Made by a program: the position numbers and the translations under genes
The notes under the pieces: model-generated
What the model was told of the DNA's origin: nothing
Seen by the model: the letters and a program-made list of their open reading frames with translations, nothing else
Database searches by the model: none
In this document: one piece after another, positions 12,476 through 24,000 of the stretch
Layout of the letters: each line of letters opens with the position of its first letter
Position numbering within the stretch: position 1 is the first letter of the stretch
Origin: Brevipalpus yothersi
Lineage: Eukaryota; Arthropoda; Arachnida; Trombidiformes; Tenuipalpidae
Direction: 5' to 3'
Assembly (NCBI GenBank): GCA_003956705.1
Contig: QZCP01000181.1
Coordinates: 20,835-84,834 of the forward strand
DNA: 64,000 nucleotides

Positions 12476-12947
12476 GTTGATGTTGCTTGGAATTTAACAG
12501 AAGACAATATTTTGAATTATCAAAAAACTTTCGAGAACCCAAAGTTCGACGTTTGACGAGTTGCACTGTGAGAGTGAGTATATTACCGCAATAAAACTAG
12601 GTGAAGAATTTTTCTGATTTAAAAGGAAAACAAAATACTTCATGAACAAGTACGCAGGCTCTATGGATGGTTATTGCAAAGCAGGTATGTCAATAATTTT
12701 CGGTATCTACAGTAAGTGCACTATGTTGCCATAAAAGTCATGAGCTGAATTAATTGGGAAAATCACCTTGGCAGAGCATCTGATTTCTAATGAATAGTAT
12801 GGAGAGAGAAAAATCCTCCCTATACTTAACACAATTGCTTTATTTGGATGGAAAAGAATATCCAATCTCCGCCCTAATCCAAATATTATCTATCTCCAAT
12901 TCAAAAGATGAATTTTATCACAAAAGTCATCTTCTCTGGCTAACTGG

Positions 12948-13240
12948 TACAGGATGGGCTTAAAGTTTCGTTGCATGATAATTCTCGAATAAAAGTCAAT
13001 AATTTTTGGCCACGAGATAGAAGAGAATGATAATTTTTGACCACCATATCTCATAAAAAAAGTCCGATTGAACCCTCCTATCAATACTTGAACTAGATTT
13101 CTGGTCATGATAGATGAAAATTCTGAAATAATCGGACTTTTTTTGTGAGATATGGTGGTAAAAAATTATCATTCTTTTCTATCTCGTGGCCAAAAATTAT
13201 CGAGAATTATCATGCAACGAAACTTTAAGCCCACTCTGTA
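12948..13240. repeat. Large imperfect inverted repeat (foldback, MITE-like)
   Basis: Left arm about 12948-13069 and right arm about 13130-13240 are reverse complements with few mismatches and one 11-base indel (extra ATAAAAGTCA-like bases in the left arm near 12990). The spacer is about 60 bases. Matching landmarks are GGGCTTAAAGTTTCGTTGCA on the left and TGCAACGAAACTTTAAGCCC on the right. Pairing may extend weakly outward (GCTAA/TTAGC). No transposase and no clear target-site duplication were found. It could be a non-autonomous foldback element or a source of long hairpin RNA. Confidence 0.85.
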
Positions 13241-13289
13241 ATCATTAGCAGTTTATGCTAACAAAAATGAGTTACTATGAGAGAAAATT

Positions 13290-13710
13290 TTGTGAGGTCA
13301 CTCTTCTCGGAATCTGTTTTGGGAGCTTGGTGTTCCAGGCAGATGCCAGATAAAAGAAGAGTAATTAGAGTACATCAGCAAATCCATCACTACTTGATAT
13401 CTAACTTGACCAGGACAAATTTTAGAAGAAGCGAGGGAACATTTTGTACCCATCCATGTAAATCGCATTTTAACAGAATTTCTTGGTCCCTCTCCCATTT
13501 TAGGGTAGAATTTCGGATTATTGTCTTGCATAAATTGGTTTCATAATACCTATTCCCACATTGATCGTCTGTATATCGGTGAACGATTAACAGAGGGTCA
13601 GTGATCTGATAGCTACTCTAGGCCTTTCGAGCTATCATTGATGTCAAAGGATCCAGTCTCCAACATTCTCTCGCCGCAGTATGCAGACAGGGGAATAAAG
13701 ATAAATTGAA
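13290..13710 (-). pseudogene. Cytochrome P450 pseudogene (C-terminal fragment)
   Basis: Decayed copy of the 3' part of the adjacent P450. Reading the minus strand with frame changes gives ARECWRLDPLT, matching KECLRLDPSA of the intact gene and keeping E..R. It continues with a SYQITDPL-like stretch, NPKFYP joined directly to GEGPRNSVKMRFTWMGTKC, and KFVLVKLD. The haem loop has lost its cysteine (GPRNS instead of GPRNC). About 25 residues including the PERF region are deleted, and stops and shifts occur. No upstream helices are found, so it is a truncated, dead copy. Nucleotide similarity to 10800-11200 is visible directly, for example the phrase encoding GPRN. Confidence 0.85.
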
Positions 13711-14624
13711 TTGGATCTACAATTGAAATGAAAAATATTTCAATGTTTCAAGGGATCACTTGGCACAATCGATCTTGAAAATTATTCATTATTCATTATT
13801 CATTCGTGATTTTCAACGTTTCTTGTTACTTTCTTTCTCTCTCCCTCAAAAATGAATCTGATGCAATGAAAGGTGACGACCATTCATGTGATCTGATAGG
13901 ATGATGCATACTACGCCATTAAATCTTTCCAATGATTACGATTACAAGCTGTCTGATATTTTATGATGAAGAAATGGTTTAAGTTAGATTCAGCCACGTA
14001 CTTGACTCCATCGACCATAATGCTAGCCTTTTACTCTCTTGGTAGCCCCCTGTATGAAGATCATGTGTGAAGTGGGTGGTTGAGTTAGTTAAGAAATAAG
14101 AAGTATGAATTATAACCAATGGTGAAAGAGTTTTATGTCTCAAGAACTCTTCAAATGAATTGTTCACTGTGCATAAGTCATAAATGTATGAAAACTGGAA
14201 GTTTTAAGTTTCAAAAATTGTCTCGATCAAAACTTTCGATCAATCCTTTGAAGTAATCTTCACTAATGATCTCAATATTGAAACTCCATCTACCAATTTC
14301 AATAGAAATTATGTCGATATCAATTAAATTGATTGAATTGATCAATCAAATAATTATTCTATCAAACTATTCACCAGTATTACCAATCATTCGCTCAAAT
14401 TGATTCCCATGAAAAAATTGTTTGCTTCGACATTCATTTTCGGTCATAAGAACCCAGTGTATTTTTTCGAATATAAACGGAAATTCAAGTCAAAAATTCT
14501 TCTTGATAGCTCAACTATCTCGAACTATGTTTGTTACACAACAAAAGTTCAAGAGTAATAACTGTTGATCTTTGAACAAAAATTTGATAAGATAAGAGGG
14601 AGAAAAAAAGTCTCATATCACTGC
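13711..14624. other. Intergenic spacer
   Basis: No convincing coding sequence. A tandem ATTCATT-type motif near 13787-13803 is the only local repeat noticed. Confidence 0.5.
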
Positions 14625-15784
14625 TTATCCAGCCTTCTTGATAATTGCTCCAGAATCACTGACAATTACTGATCCAGTCATGTTGGCATTATGATCAGAT
14701 ACCATGAAAGCCAAAGTTTTAGCCATCTCCTCTGCAGTTCCAACACGCTCCAAGGCGGTAAATTTTTTGGGAGCAGCACCAATGAACATTGGAGGTATTT
14801 CGCCGAGAAGATTTTCCACAAATTTCGTCGATACTGGTCCTGGACTGTAGAGCAATAATATATAGTTGATAATTGAGTAGATGCATATTAACAAGTATCG
14901 ATCAGTTGTAAGTAAGTATCAATATCATTCATATCTTCCGGAATAACATGATGGCTCAACTTACTTTAGTGAATTGACTCGAACATCAGGAGCCAACTCT
15001 TGGGCAAGACATTTGGTGTACATATCGAGAGCAGCTTTGGACATACAGTAGGACCAGAAGAAGCATGTCTTGATAAAGATTGGTGAATATTACTGATTAA
15101 TCAGCGATCAAACGATCAGGTAGTACATGTTGATGTAAACTTACCGGTCGAAGGCCTGCAATACTTGAAACGTTCACAATGGCACCTTTACGTTCTTTCA
15201 GGGAAGGTATCAAGTGATGGGTAAGCTGGACAATACTTCGCACATTCAATTGGAACATGGCATCATAACTTTCCAAATACTTTTCACTGGTCATACCGTG
15301 TGATGATCCAAAACCGACATTGTTGATCAGAATATCGATTCCACCATGTTTGGCAAGTGTTTTTTCTGCCAACATTTTCACCTCATCTTCCTTTGTTAGA
15401 TCAGCTTTGACAACCAGAGGCTTAGTTGGGAAGAGATGGATTTTTAGTGTAATTACACTTCGTTCTATGCGTTGAATTTTGGATCATAGAATATTGATGG
15501 CTTACCTTCTCTTTTTGTGGTGAAGCTTGCTCACATTCTTGGGCTGTTTTGGCCAATAGATCATCTTTACGACCAGTGATCACAACTTTAGCACCCAATT
15601 TAGAGAAGAGAATTGCTGTCGCGGCTCCAATCCCTTGACTTGAGCCTGATTGATAATTTGATCAAATTAAACGTAAAACACCAATAACTCACATTGAAGA
15701 ATAGTTTATAGCTGAAAAACTTATAGCTAATTACACCTACTGACCTGTTATTAGAGCAATCTTGTTGGTCAATTTGATATCCAT
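14625..15784 (-). CDS. Short-chain dehydrogenase/reductase (classical SDR), 259 aa
   Basis: NAD(P)-dependent oxidoreductase of the classical SDR family; related proteins are annotated as glucose/ribitol or carbonyl dehydrogenases. The substrate is unknown here. Five exons on the minus strand: 15784-15745, 15645-15506, 15420-15145, 15068-14965, 14844-14625. They sum to 780 bases with consistent phases. The protein starts MDIKLTNKIALITG. Motifs: the cofactor loop TGSSQGIG (residues 13-20), NNVG (93-96, usually NNAG), catalytic Ser146 in NVSSIAG, Tyr159 and Lys163 in SYCMSKAAL, and the PG motif NPGPVST. The C-terminus is typical (MTGSVIVSDSGAII). No signal peptide or membrane anchor, so probably cytosolic. 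Length is normal and no defect is seen. Confidence 0.93.
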
Positions 15785-17291
15785 ACTGTTAGTTGACAGA
15801 GAACAAGAGAGATGCAATTAGTGTAGAAGAAGAGTTCGGTTCCGATCGTTCAATTAGCATCAAATGATCATCAAAATTGAAGTTTGGAAGTTTACTGAAA
15901 ATACACCCACAAATGACAATGGTTTTTTTTATTCACTGTGTTCACCATAGTGTTTGGTGCTTGAGCACTTAAAATGAGCAAACAAGTAAGTAACGGGAAA
16001 TTTGAACCATCTCCGGACTCAAGATGCGATCAATTTACGCTCTTTGATTATATGACAAACTCTGAATGAAAAAATTTTCATTCATTCAATGTCATATAAT
16101 GGCAAGTTTCTCAAAGCTTGAAATGCTGTTGATTTGGCTTTATGATGAATAGTCACTTTGGTTGAAGGATTGTCCGATCAACATCTATGGCTAATTGAAA
16201 ATGAAAATCATGGAAGCAGGTAAAACCGAGAAAAATCCGAATATTGTAGTATTTTGATCGTTGAAGATGCATTGACTCAATATTGACTCGAATAACAAAA
16301 TAAATTGTTCTTTTCTCATCTGCGATGAAGAAGATCAGATTTTTGTATCGTTACGATTGATTTTTTTTCACTGAGAGGAGAATAATGTTTTAAATGAAGT
16401 TTAAATGTTATTAAAATAAGGCTCCTTGAGGAGTGTGTTTGGTATGTTATACTTTTATTCTTATTTCAGCATTAATCAGAGAAAATCGTCCCAAATTCTC
16501 TAGTATAAATCTGAAAAGTTCTCATAAGAGAAGAACCTTGGTATCTCATACAGAAAATCTCAGGTTGAAGAAGTAGTCTCTCATTTTCGAGCACAATACC
16601 CGTCCACTGTAAGACAATGAAGCAATGAATTATGTGTAAAATAATGGTCCAGACATGACGAAAGTTCCATACAATTGACATGAAGGCCTATTAATTAGAT
16701 GTTCCTCAAATTAATTTTTTTTCACTATTTTTTCATTCATTTCATAATGTTCATAAGCATATTTTTTCCATACTAGGAAAATTACTCGAAAAATTAGGAG
16801 AGAGTTGATTTAGATTTTCTAATCCAATTTCATCTCATGGAACTTGTTGGACCGAAAAAAGTCAAAAGAAATACTCGTACTGTACTTGCGTTTCGCCAAG
16901 ATCAACGAAAGGTGATACAGTTATGTAGGTAAACTGATGTATTCCGAAACTCTTCTATCGAAGAAATACCTCCTTTTGAATTATTGAATGAAGCAAAGTT
17001 AATGAACTTATTTGATCAGCTTATCCACTGCTATACCTGATGAGCATCACGATAATATAAATAAAATGAATTCTTTTTCGTAGCAACTTATCGTATAAGA
17101 GACAACAAAAAATCGCAAAAATTCTAAAACAATATCCTGAATTTTATCAAAAATTGAAAAAATATTGCTGCTACTGTTCATACATCATTTTTTTCGTTTT
17201 AAAGTTTGTTACATATTCTGGATTATAAGTTTCAAATCGACATCAACGAGAGAGTAGAAATTTAATTTCAAGAGAGTAGATAGATGTAAAA
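15785..17291. other. Intergenic spacer upstream of the SDR gene
   Basis: Contains the palindrome described separately. A 69-codon minus-strand frame at 16472-16681 begins with a hydrophobic stretch but has no other support. A plus-strand frame near 16838-16933 (start MELVGPKKVKRNTRTVLAFR) ends at a donor-like site with no matching next exon. Neither is called a gene. Confidence 0.4.
16047..16100. repeat. 54-base imperfect palindrome
   Basis: ATTATATGACA at the left end pairs with TGTCATATAAT at the right end, and TGAATGAAAA pairs with TTTTCATTCA around the centre, leaving a small internal mismatch loop. It lies about 260 bases upstream of the SDR start codon. It could be a hairpin or a dyad binding site; function unknown. 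Confidence 0.6.
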
Positions 17292-17774
17292 TTAAGAATC
17301 ATCATCTACATCTTCCCAAAAGTGAGAGGGAACTTGACCAAGTCCTTGATTGCTGATCTCTTGCTCATTTGGAGAAAATTCATCGGAATCATCCCAAAAT
17401 TTCTCATCAAATTCATCGTTTTCATCATCTTCGAAATCACTGTCATTTTCATCATGGCTGGGCACTTTAGAGTCTGTATGTGTGATGATAAATCATAATC
17501 ACTCATGCATGATTCTAACAATTTTCTACTATCATAATATCATTCAAAACAAACTGGATGAAAAAAGTTCAATTGAATAGTTAAAAAAACTTACATTCTT
17601 GCTCCAACAGTGGATGAACCTGAGTTTGTTTACTCGAAGCTGGGAACGTAAAATATGTAAGAAAACTGTAGATACAAGAAATTCGAAGACCTATGTCTTA
17701 CCCAAACTTCTCGATTGAACGAGCATTATTTTCACCATCAATAGAAAGGCCAAAATTGCAATAGAAATCTTCAT
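17292..17774 (-). CDS. Small acidic secreted protein, 99 aa, unrecognised
   Basis: Three exons on the minus strand, 17774-17702, 17639-17595 and 17473-17292, total exactly 100 codons with GTAAG donors, or a similar donor, and AG acceptors. Exon 1 encodes a signal peptide (MKISIAILAFLLMVKIMLVQ). Exon 2 gives a short linker (SSKQTQVHPLLEQE). Exon 3 gives a strongly acidic domain rich in Asp and Glu (HDENDSDFEDDENDEFDEKF) with two repeats of a VPSHD/VPSHF motif, and ends FWEDVDDDS. No cysteines are present in the mature part. The gene is easy to miss because exons 1 and 2 are tiny. The acidic chain suggests an extracellular calcium-binding or disordered protein, or a propeptide, but no family is recognised. 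Confidence 0.72.
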
Positions 17775-20299
17775 CTTTTGGCTGTCGATCGAACAATCAA
17801 AGGCACCTTACGATCTGCTTATGAGAAGCAAATGTTCCCAATCGACTCTGATTTATTCATTTTGTAAAGCTGTTGATTACTGACTCATCCATCCAAATGT
17901 TTTCAAATGAAAGCTGGTTACCTGGTTTCGTTACACACAGCGAAAATCAGTTCAATGACATGGCTCTATGTTACTCCAAAGGTGACAGTCATAACTGTTG
18001 CTTGAGCCATTCGTAACCCCTTTCTCATATTACCAGCCACCATAAAACAATGCACATAGGTATATGCCTTTTTGATTATAAATACAACTCAAAATCTCGA
18101 AAGTGGGTTGCCAATCAAAATCAATGCTTTCGAATTTTTTTGCTTATCAAGTTTGTGTGTGTGTGAGAGAGAGTCATAATTGGTGACCTATGCTGTCACA
18201 AAGGAATTTGATGAAACAGTAGAAGTAAAGGAATTCATTTTGACGATACAGAAAATTTTTCTCGTAATTAGAATTAATTTCCTACAAAATTTCTCAATCC
18301 ATGAATTCTTCCCTTTGATTTCGTGAGTAAATAGCCTCTTTTGGAAGTGTTGTTGTTTGTATTCCGAATTCCATAGAAGAATTTTTGAGCTCTATCGTTC
18401 TATTACTATCAAAAAGGCAAAGTAAATAGAAAAAATTTTCCCATCGGAATCCTCAGAGTAAGAAATCCAATGTCAACTGACAATTTTGACATTTATTTGC
18501 TCCATTCGACAAAGGTTATGGCGATTGTTCGAATACATCGAAAAAACACTTTCAATCTTCAAAAGTGAGAGTGAGATCTGCGAGATCATTTTGCTTAACC
18601 GATGAACAGTCTCTTCATTCTCAATGGTGTCATCCATACATTCTTACCATTTAATTCCATTTTTATTTTAAGAATTATTCTCTCTTCTCGTGTAAAAATG
18701 GCAAAAAATCTTGTTTCACAAATTTAGCTTAGAGTTCTAGGAAGGATCTTCAATGATGATTTAATAACAATTCTTGGAGGCTATTTGCTATTTATTTTTC
18801 TGTCTGTTTTTTAAAAACATGATGAAAAAATATCATGATCATCTTTCAAAAACTTGACATCTGAGTGTTTCCCATCAAATTCACATCCTCTATCCATCAA
18901 TACAATTTTTTCTCTGCACAATCACGAGAGATAAGTATACGAAATGATGGAAAATTTTTTTCTCATCATGTGGCCATTGAAGATAGACAGATTGACAGAA
19001 TTCAATCGGCGTCATATGCTTTGATATACTGAATGAGAGGAATCGATCATCAATAATAATTCAGTTTAAATTTTCCAAAATATACAGACCTCTTTAGTGG
19101 CTTTAAGTACGTAAGATAATATGCTATCTCCGAATTTCGAAACTTTTTCTTGGGAACTGGGAATGATTATCATCATCATTTACCATATCAACTCCATCCT
19201 GGAGGTTCTTGAACAATCGATGGTCGGACGTGAAATTCGTTTGTGAACCCTTTAGGCAACCTTATGAAGCCCATCAAAAATTGGACTTAATCATCTTGGA
19301 TGATAGGAAAAAAACATCTCTCATAGTGAACTACCTACCACATATCAGAACCAGAATGAAAATCATCATGAAACCATGTTGAAATGTTCCCAAATGTCCA
19401 GATAGATACATTTCTTAGAAAAATTTTTCCTTCTCTCCAGAAGCGATTTCAACATCAAGTCTCTCCTGAATCTGATTTATTTGATTCCGACTAAACCACT
19501 CCATGAGAAGAGTTAAGCAGAAGACTTTTTTTTCGTCATCAAAAAAAGGATAGTATTCAGACAGATTGACTCTCATGATATTCCAGATGTGAAGGCTGAT
19601 TTGTATTAATGCAATTAATTGAATTATTCTTTTTTCTTTTAGGATTTACCCTCTAATGATTCAGGATCAGATTTATTGCAGCATGTATGTGTACCCTGAC
19701 TTTTTGGCTTTGGTATTGTCAAGATAGCCTTTGTACATATTTGATTTCCTCAATAAATCCAATCTTGAGTCATTAGCAAGAGATTGAATATATTCATTGA
19801 GAAACGACATGTATACAGCGACCTTTTGGCTTTGGTCATTGTTACAGTAAGATAGTTGGATTTATAAAGCCTGGAAGCAATTTCAGGAGAAAAAAATCAT
19901 ATCTAAATTTGCGTAAGTGAATAACAAACTAATAGGTTAAAGAATTGTTACAACATTTTTGGACAATTTTACGATTATTTTTAGAATAAAACACGATAAA
20001 ATGCATTTTAAATGGTCCAAAGAAATATTTGACATTCTCAACAATAGAATAAAATAAAAATAATATTCATTCTGGGCTCAGTACAAATCATGCTCCGGGC
20101 TGAATCCTAGCAAATAACATGATGTCCACGGATATCATGTAATAAGAATTGATGATTTTGGAACCGGTTCTGACATGAAAATTATTCAGACCTTCGATAT
20201 TCGCCTGGATTACCCTCGGGCTATTGAAAGCATCTTTTTTTCGCAATCGGAATTTTTCTCAATCAACAGATCTCAGGTAACTTTGTAAGAGCTTTGCAG

Positions 20300-20302
<3 letters not shown>
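17775..20302. other. Intergenic spacer
   Basis: No gene recognised in about 2.5 kb. A TATTTATA-like element on the minus strand lies near 18076. A short degenerate direct repeat (TTTTGGCTTTGGT core) occurs at about 19684-19728 and 19810-19856. Confidence 0.45.

Positions 20303-20355
<53 letters not shown>
20303..20355. repeat. (GA)n microsatellite
   Basis: Uninterrupted AG repeat of about 53 bases, 140 bases upstream of the first paralogue's start codon. Confidence 0.97.
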
Positions 20356-20358
<3 letters not shown>

Positions 20359-20496
20359 AGAGAGAGAAAGAAATCAAGTCAAAAGTTTCTTGTTCTCTCA
20401 ATCAACAAAAAGATCTTCTCTAAGGAACTTCCTGAATTTCTGTGATCCCTAAAAAGATAACAATTTCACAAATGCTCTGGAATTATTCAAGCTAAA

Positions 20497-21528
20497 ATGT
20501 ATTTTCGTAATCTATTCTTACTGTCATTCATTTCGGGTAAGTGATTGAAAGAAAAAAATCGATTTTTTCCGTGAAAAAAATTTTTTCTTTGGACATGAAG
20601 TGAAAATTTATCACCGAATTTGTGATTTTACGATGAATTCCTCATGAAAAATTTTTTTCTCAACTCTGCAGTGTTGTCTTTATTCGATGGAACCGATGCA
20701 CGTAAGTCTTAGAAGAGATTGTTTTATTCTTCAATTTTTGATTATTAATTCCACTCCCATAGATCATTGTGCACAAGCAAAATTACCTCTACATGATGGT
20801 GAACGGAGGCCACTTCCATTTGTCGTCCATGTCTGGTGAGTTTTTTTTTCGGTTATTTGAAATGCATAAATATGATAAATATAATAAATTATTAATTAAA
20901 TTCCAATTAATTATGTGTATTTTCGAACATCAGGGTTTCCAGAGTAGATACTGGTGAGCATTCATGCATTGGTATCATCAAATCGGGTAATAAGGTGATG
21001 GTACCTGAATGGTGTGTAGATGTGAAAGGTGAAAAACGTGGTCGTATTGCGATTTATGCACCAAAAATGACCGGCAAAGTTCATTTGTTAACTCGATCAA
21101 GTGTTAAGCGTAGATATGATGAACAATTTAATTTCGTTTACGAAGATGATGATCTGAGAGAACTTATCGTTCAAGATGACAAACACAGTTTGCCCAATGT
21201 TGTGGTGCTCAAAATTCCGGAAGACATTTCACATCTTAAACATTGTTGCCTATGGAAAGATGGATCACTGTTTACGCACAACAAAAAAATTACTGCCACA
21301 GTTTTCACATGGCAACGTGGTTCAAGTGGAGAAATTTTTTTGGTACAAAAAGTGATTGACCCGGCAGTAATAGCAGAAAGATCATTCGAAGGATTAGCCA
21401 GAGGTGTTGAGGATGCTGCGGAAGCTCTTCTGGTGGTAAGCCATGATAACGATGATACATGGACTTTCGATGGCTTCTTCAAAAACCCTCCCAAAAAATC
21501 TCCCATCAGGATTGTTCGTAAATTCTAA
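20497..21528 (+). CDS. Secreted protein, tandem paralogue A, 245 aa, unrecognised family
   Basis: Exons 20497-20536, 20672-20701, 20763-20835 and 20934-21528 (40, 30, 73 and 595 bases) join in phase to 246 codons. The N-terminus MYFRNLFLLSFISVLSLFDG is a signal peptide, cleaved near residue 23. The mature protein has KLPLHDGERRPLPFVVHVW, then SRVDTGEHSCIGIIKSGNK, which resembles the DxGxYxC signature of Ig folds. EWCVDVKGEKRGRIAIYAPK follows, and a C-terminal part has ISHLKHCCLWKDGS and DDTWTFDGFF. Four cysteines align with paralogue B and could form two disulphides. Exon lengths nearly equal those of paralogue B, so they arose by tandem duplication. Function unknown; secretion is the only firm prediction. 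AATAAA at about 21761 may be the poly(A) signal. Confidence 0.85.
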
Positions 21529-21661
21529 TGTGCCTACCTATCATTACCTGAGATGACTGCATTCTTTGGGTATTTCCATTCACACTCTTCCACATTTTTT
21601 GCATTTTGCATGTGCCAATAGCCATGATTGTCCAATATCATCTACTCATTTTCCTAAGCCC

Positions 21662-21664
<3 letters not shown>

Positions 21665-21725
<61 letters not shown>
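21665..21725. repeat. (CT)n microsatellite
   Basis: Uninterrupted TC repeat of about 60 bases in the 3' flank of paralogue A, reverse-complementary in type to the GA tract in its 5' flank. Confidence 0.97.
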
Positions 21726-21727
<2 letters not shown>

Positions 21728-23008
21728 AATATGTCATACTCTGTCTCTTTGATAACAACACCAATAAACAGCAGTCTTTTCGATTTGGTCATAATATTGC
21801 TAATTCCAACGAGACCTAAGGTTAGAGGATTCTCTGAGAATGATTGAAATTCAAAAACTCTGTAAATAGTTCAATTGAAGAGGATCCAGCAATCTGGAAT
21901 GTCATTCAAAGAATAAAAAAATAGCTGATACTTTGTCCTCTTCAACAGCTCACAAGTTATTAGTAAGATGAAATCGATACGGATATAAGAGTTGAACAAC
22001 TTGATTGATAAAATAGTGGCCCAAAACAATATATCTACAGAAGAAGAGACTAAATCTTCTAGCAGTCGACTTTAGATACCTGAAAATGCTATCAAAGAAA
22101 TTTTCCCCTTGAGATTTGCAGTATTCTCAATGATCATGATATCATTTGGTTAAGATAAATCAAGCGGCATTTCACTGAATTATACACACCTTCAATGACT
22201 GTATGACCGAAGGCTATCAAAGGTGTCTTTCTTCACAGCTTTAATAGCAATTTAATTGACAGGTTTCAGGAAATCACATATGAGCAGGTTTATTTCACGT
22301 TTCTCCCTCATCAAGAGATCTTGTATCTTGAATTCTTTGTATTGAATATCTAACAAGGTCTAAGATTGTCTGATTTTTGAGGAATTAATCGAATTCAAGA
22401 GAAAAAATCTGATTCGTCGAATGGGAAGAAGAGCGCTTTCATTGTATCAGACCGAATTTTTATGATGTAGAAAAGGGTCAGCTTCATGAAAATTGTAATA
22501 ATACTCAAGTATAAAATAATCAACCTTTTACAAATAATTTGTAACTTAGGCTGACTGGTTTCATTTTTTTTTGCAACCTCAAAATATGCGGAAATTTTCT
22601 GTGTTACTTCTTGTATTCTTATATGCTTAAGCTCAAAATTGACGTTACACAGTAGTCTAGGGTGCTAGTTGAGAATTTCTAGGAATGAGGACATTCAGTC
22701 TTATTATTCTCGAAAAAAATGACCTTCTTCCAACAGTAATGATTTTCTCCAGCCAATGTTCAAGCAACCGGCTCTTAACGAGAATAATTTAAATTTCGTC
22801 AATAATGTCGTTCTAGAGCCTAGGAAATTTTTTTCCCACACTTTAATGTTTCTTTATGTTGATTTCACTCGATGAACAGACACCATAAGCGATTTCTCTC
22901 TTTCCTTTCCTTCCATCATCGAAGTTCCATTTTGAATTTCAAATTCTTATATTATTATTTGAATATACAAACTTATCGCTCAAATTTTTTAACTCCGTTC
23001 TGATAGAA
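21726..23008. other. Spacer between the tandem paralogues
   Basis: No coding sequence recognised. Holds the 3' flank of paralogue A and the promoter of paralogue B. Confidence 0.5.
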
Positions 23009-24000
23009 ATGTCTCCACACTATCAGCTTCTATTACCATTTTTTCTGGGTGAGTGATAGATAAAATTAAATTGAGTGGATCATATTCAAATGGATTCTCT
23101 TCTATTGAATGCCCGAATATGATCATGTTTTGGGCAATAAATTCTAATTGGAATAAAAAATTTTCACTAGTTTTATCAACATACAATCAAGCCAATGCAG
23201 GTGAGTTTAAGGCCAACTCTGATTCTCTGTAATAATGATTATCCGAAACGTTATCCAATTTAGATTGTGTACCAGCGAAATTACCACTGCATAATGGTGA
23301 AATAAGACCACTTCCATTCATTGTTCATATCTGGTAAATTGTTGTTCATAAAGTATGATAAAATCGAAATTACACCAAAATTGATTGTTTGTTACGTCTT
23401 GACAGGGTTTCTAGAGCAGATACTGGTGAGCATTCATGCATTGGTATCATCAAATCGGGCAATAAGGTAATGGTTCCAGAATGGTGTGTAGATTTGAAAG
23501 GTGAAAAACGTGGTCGTATTGCGATTTATGCACCAAAAATGGCCGGTGAAGTGAATTCTTTTTCTCGATCTAATTTTAATTCAAGATATGATGAACAATT
23601 TGATTTCATTTATGAAGATGACGATCTACAGCAACTCATCCAAATTCCTCCCATGGATGACAGTTATTTATGGAATGTGGTGATCCTGAAAATTCCCACA
23701 GATATTTCTCATCTCAAGTATGTTTGTTTGTGGAATTTTGGTACCATGTTTTCGGGTGGAAAAAATATAACCGCAACCGTTGTTTCATGGACGCAAGGAC
23801 CAAATGGAGAATTTTTTTTGGTACAAAAATTGATTGATGATCATATGAGAAGGGGAAGAAGATCTCGTGAAGATCTGAAAGGAGATGTTGAAGATGCAGC
23901 AGAGGCTATCATATCGGTAAGCCATGATAATGATGACACTTGGACTTTCGATGGTTTCTTTAAGGATCCGCCGAAAGTATCTGCTATCAGAACCTTCTGA
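23009..24000 (+). CDS. Secreted protein, tandem paralogue B, 244 aa, unrecognised family
   Basis: Exons 23009-23048, 23171-23200, 23264-23333 and 23406-24000 (40, 30, 70 and 595 bases) give 245 codons. The signal peptide begins MSPHYQLLLPFFLVLSTYNQ; the mature start is near NADCVPAKLPLHNG. It shares with paralogue A the blocks DTGEHSCIGIIKSGNKVMVP, WCVDLKGEKRGRIAIYAPK, ISHLKYVCLW and SHDNDDTWTFDGFF. The block SGNKVMVPEWC is almost unchanged. The middle (RSNFNSRYDEQFDFIYEDDD) and the charged segment RRGRRSREDLKGDVEDAAEA have diverged. B lacks the second Cys of the A-copy CC pair, leaving four conserved cysteines. No known domain. The strong conservation of the exon 4 start against freer change elsewhere suggests selection on that region. 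Confidence 0.85.

Noticed and set aside
16472..16681. 69-codon minus-strand frame starting with a hydrophobic segment
   Set aside because: Single short frame, no splice partner, no motif, and the hydrophobic part contains charged and His residues.
18570..18600. Sequence GAGATCATTTTG resembling the bantam microRNA seed region
   Set aside because: The match ends after about 12 bases and the flanks do not fold into a bantam-like hairpin.
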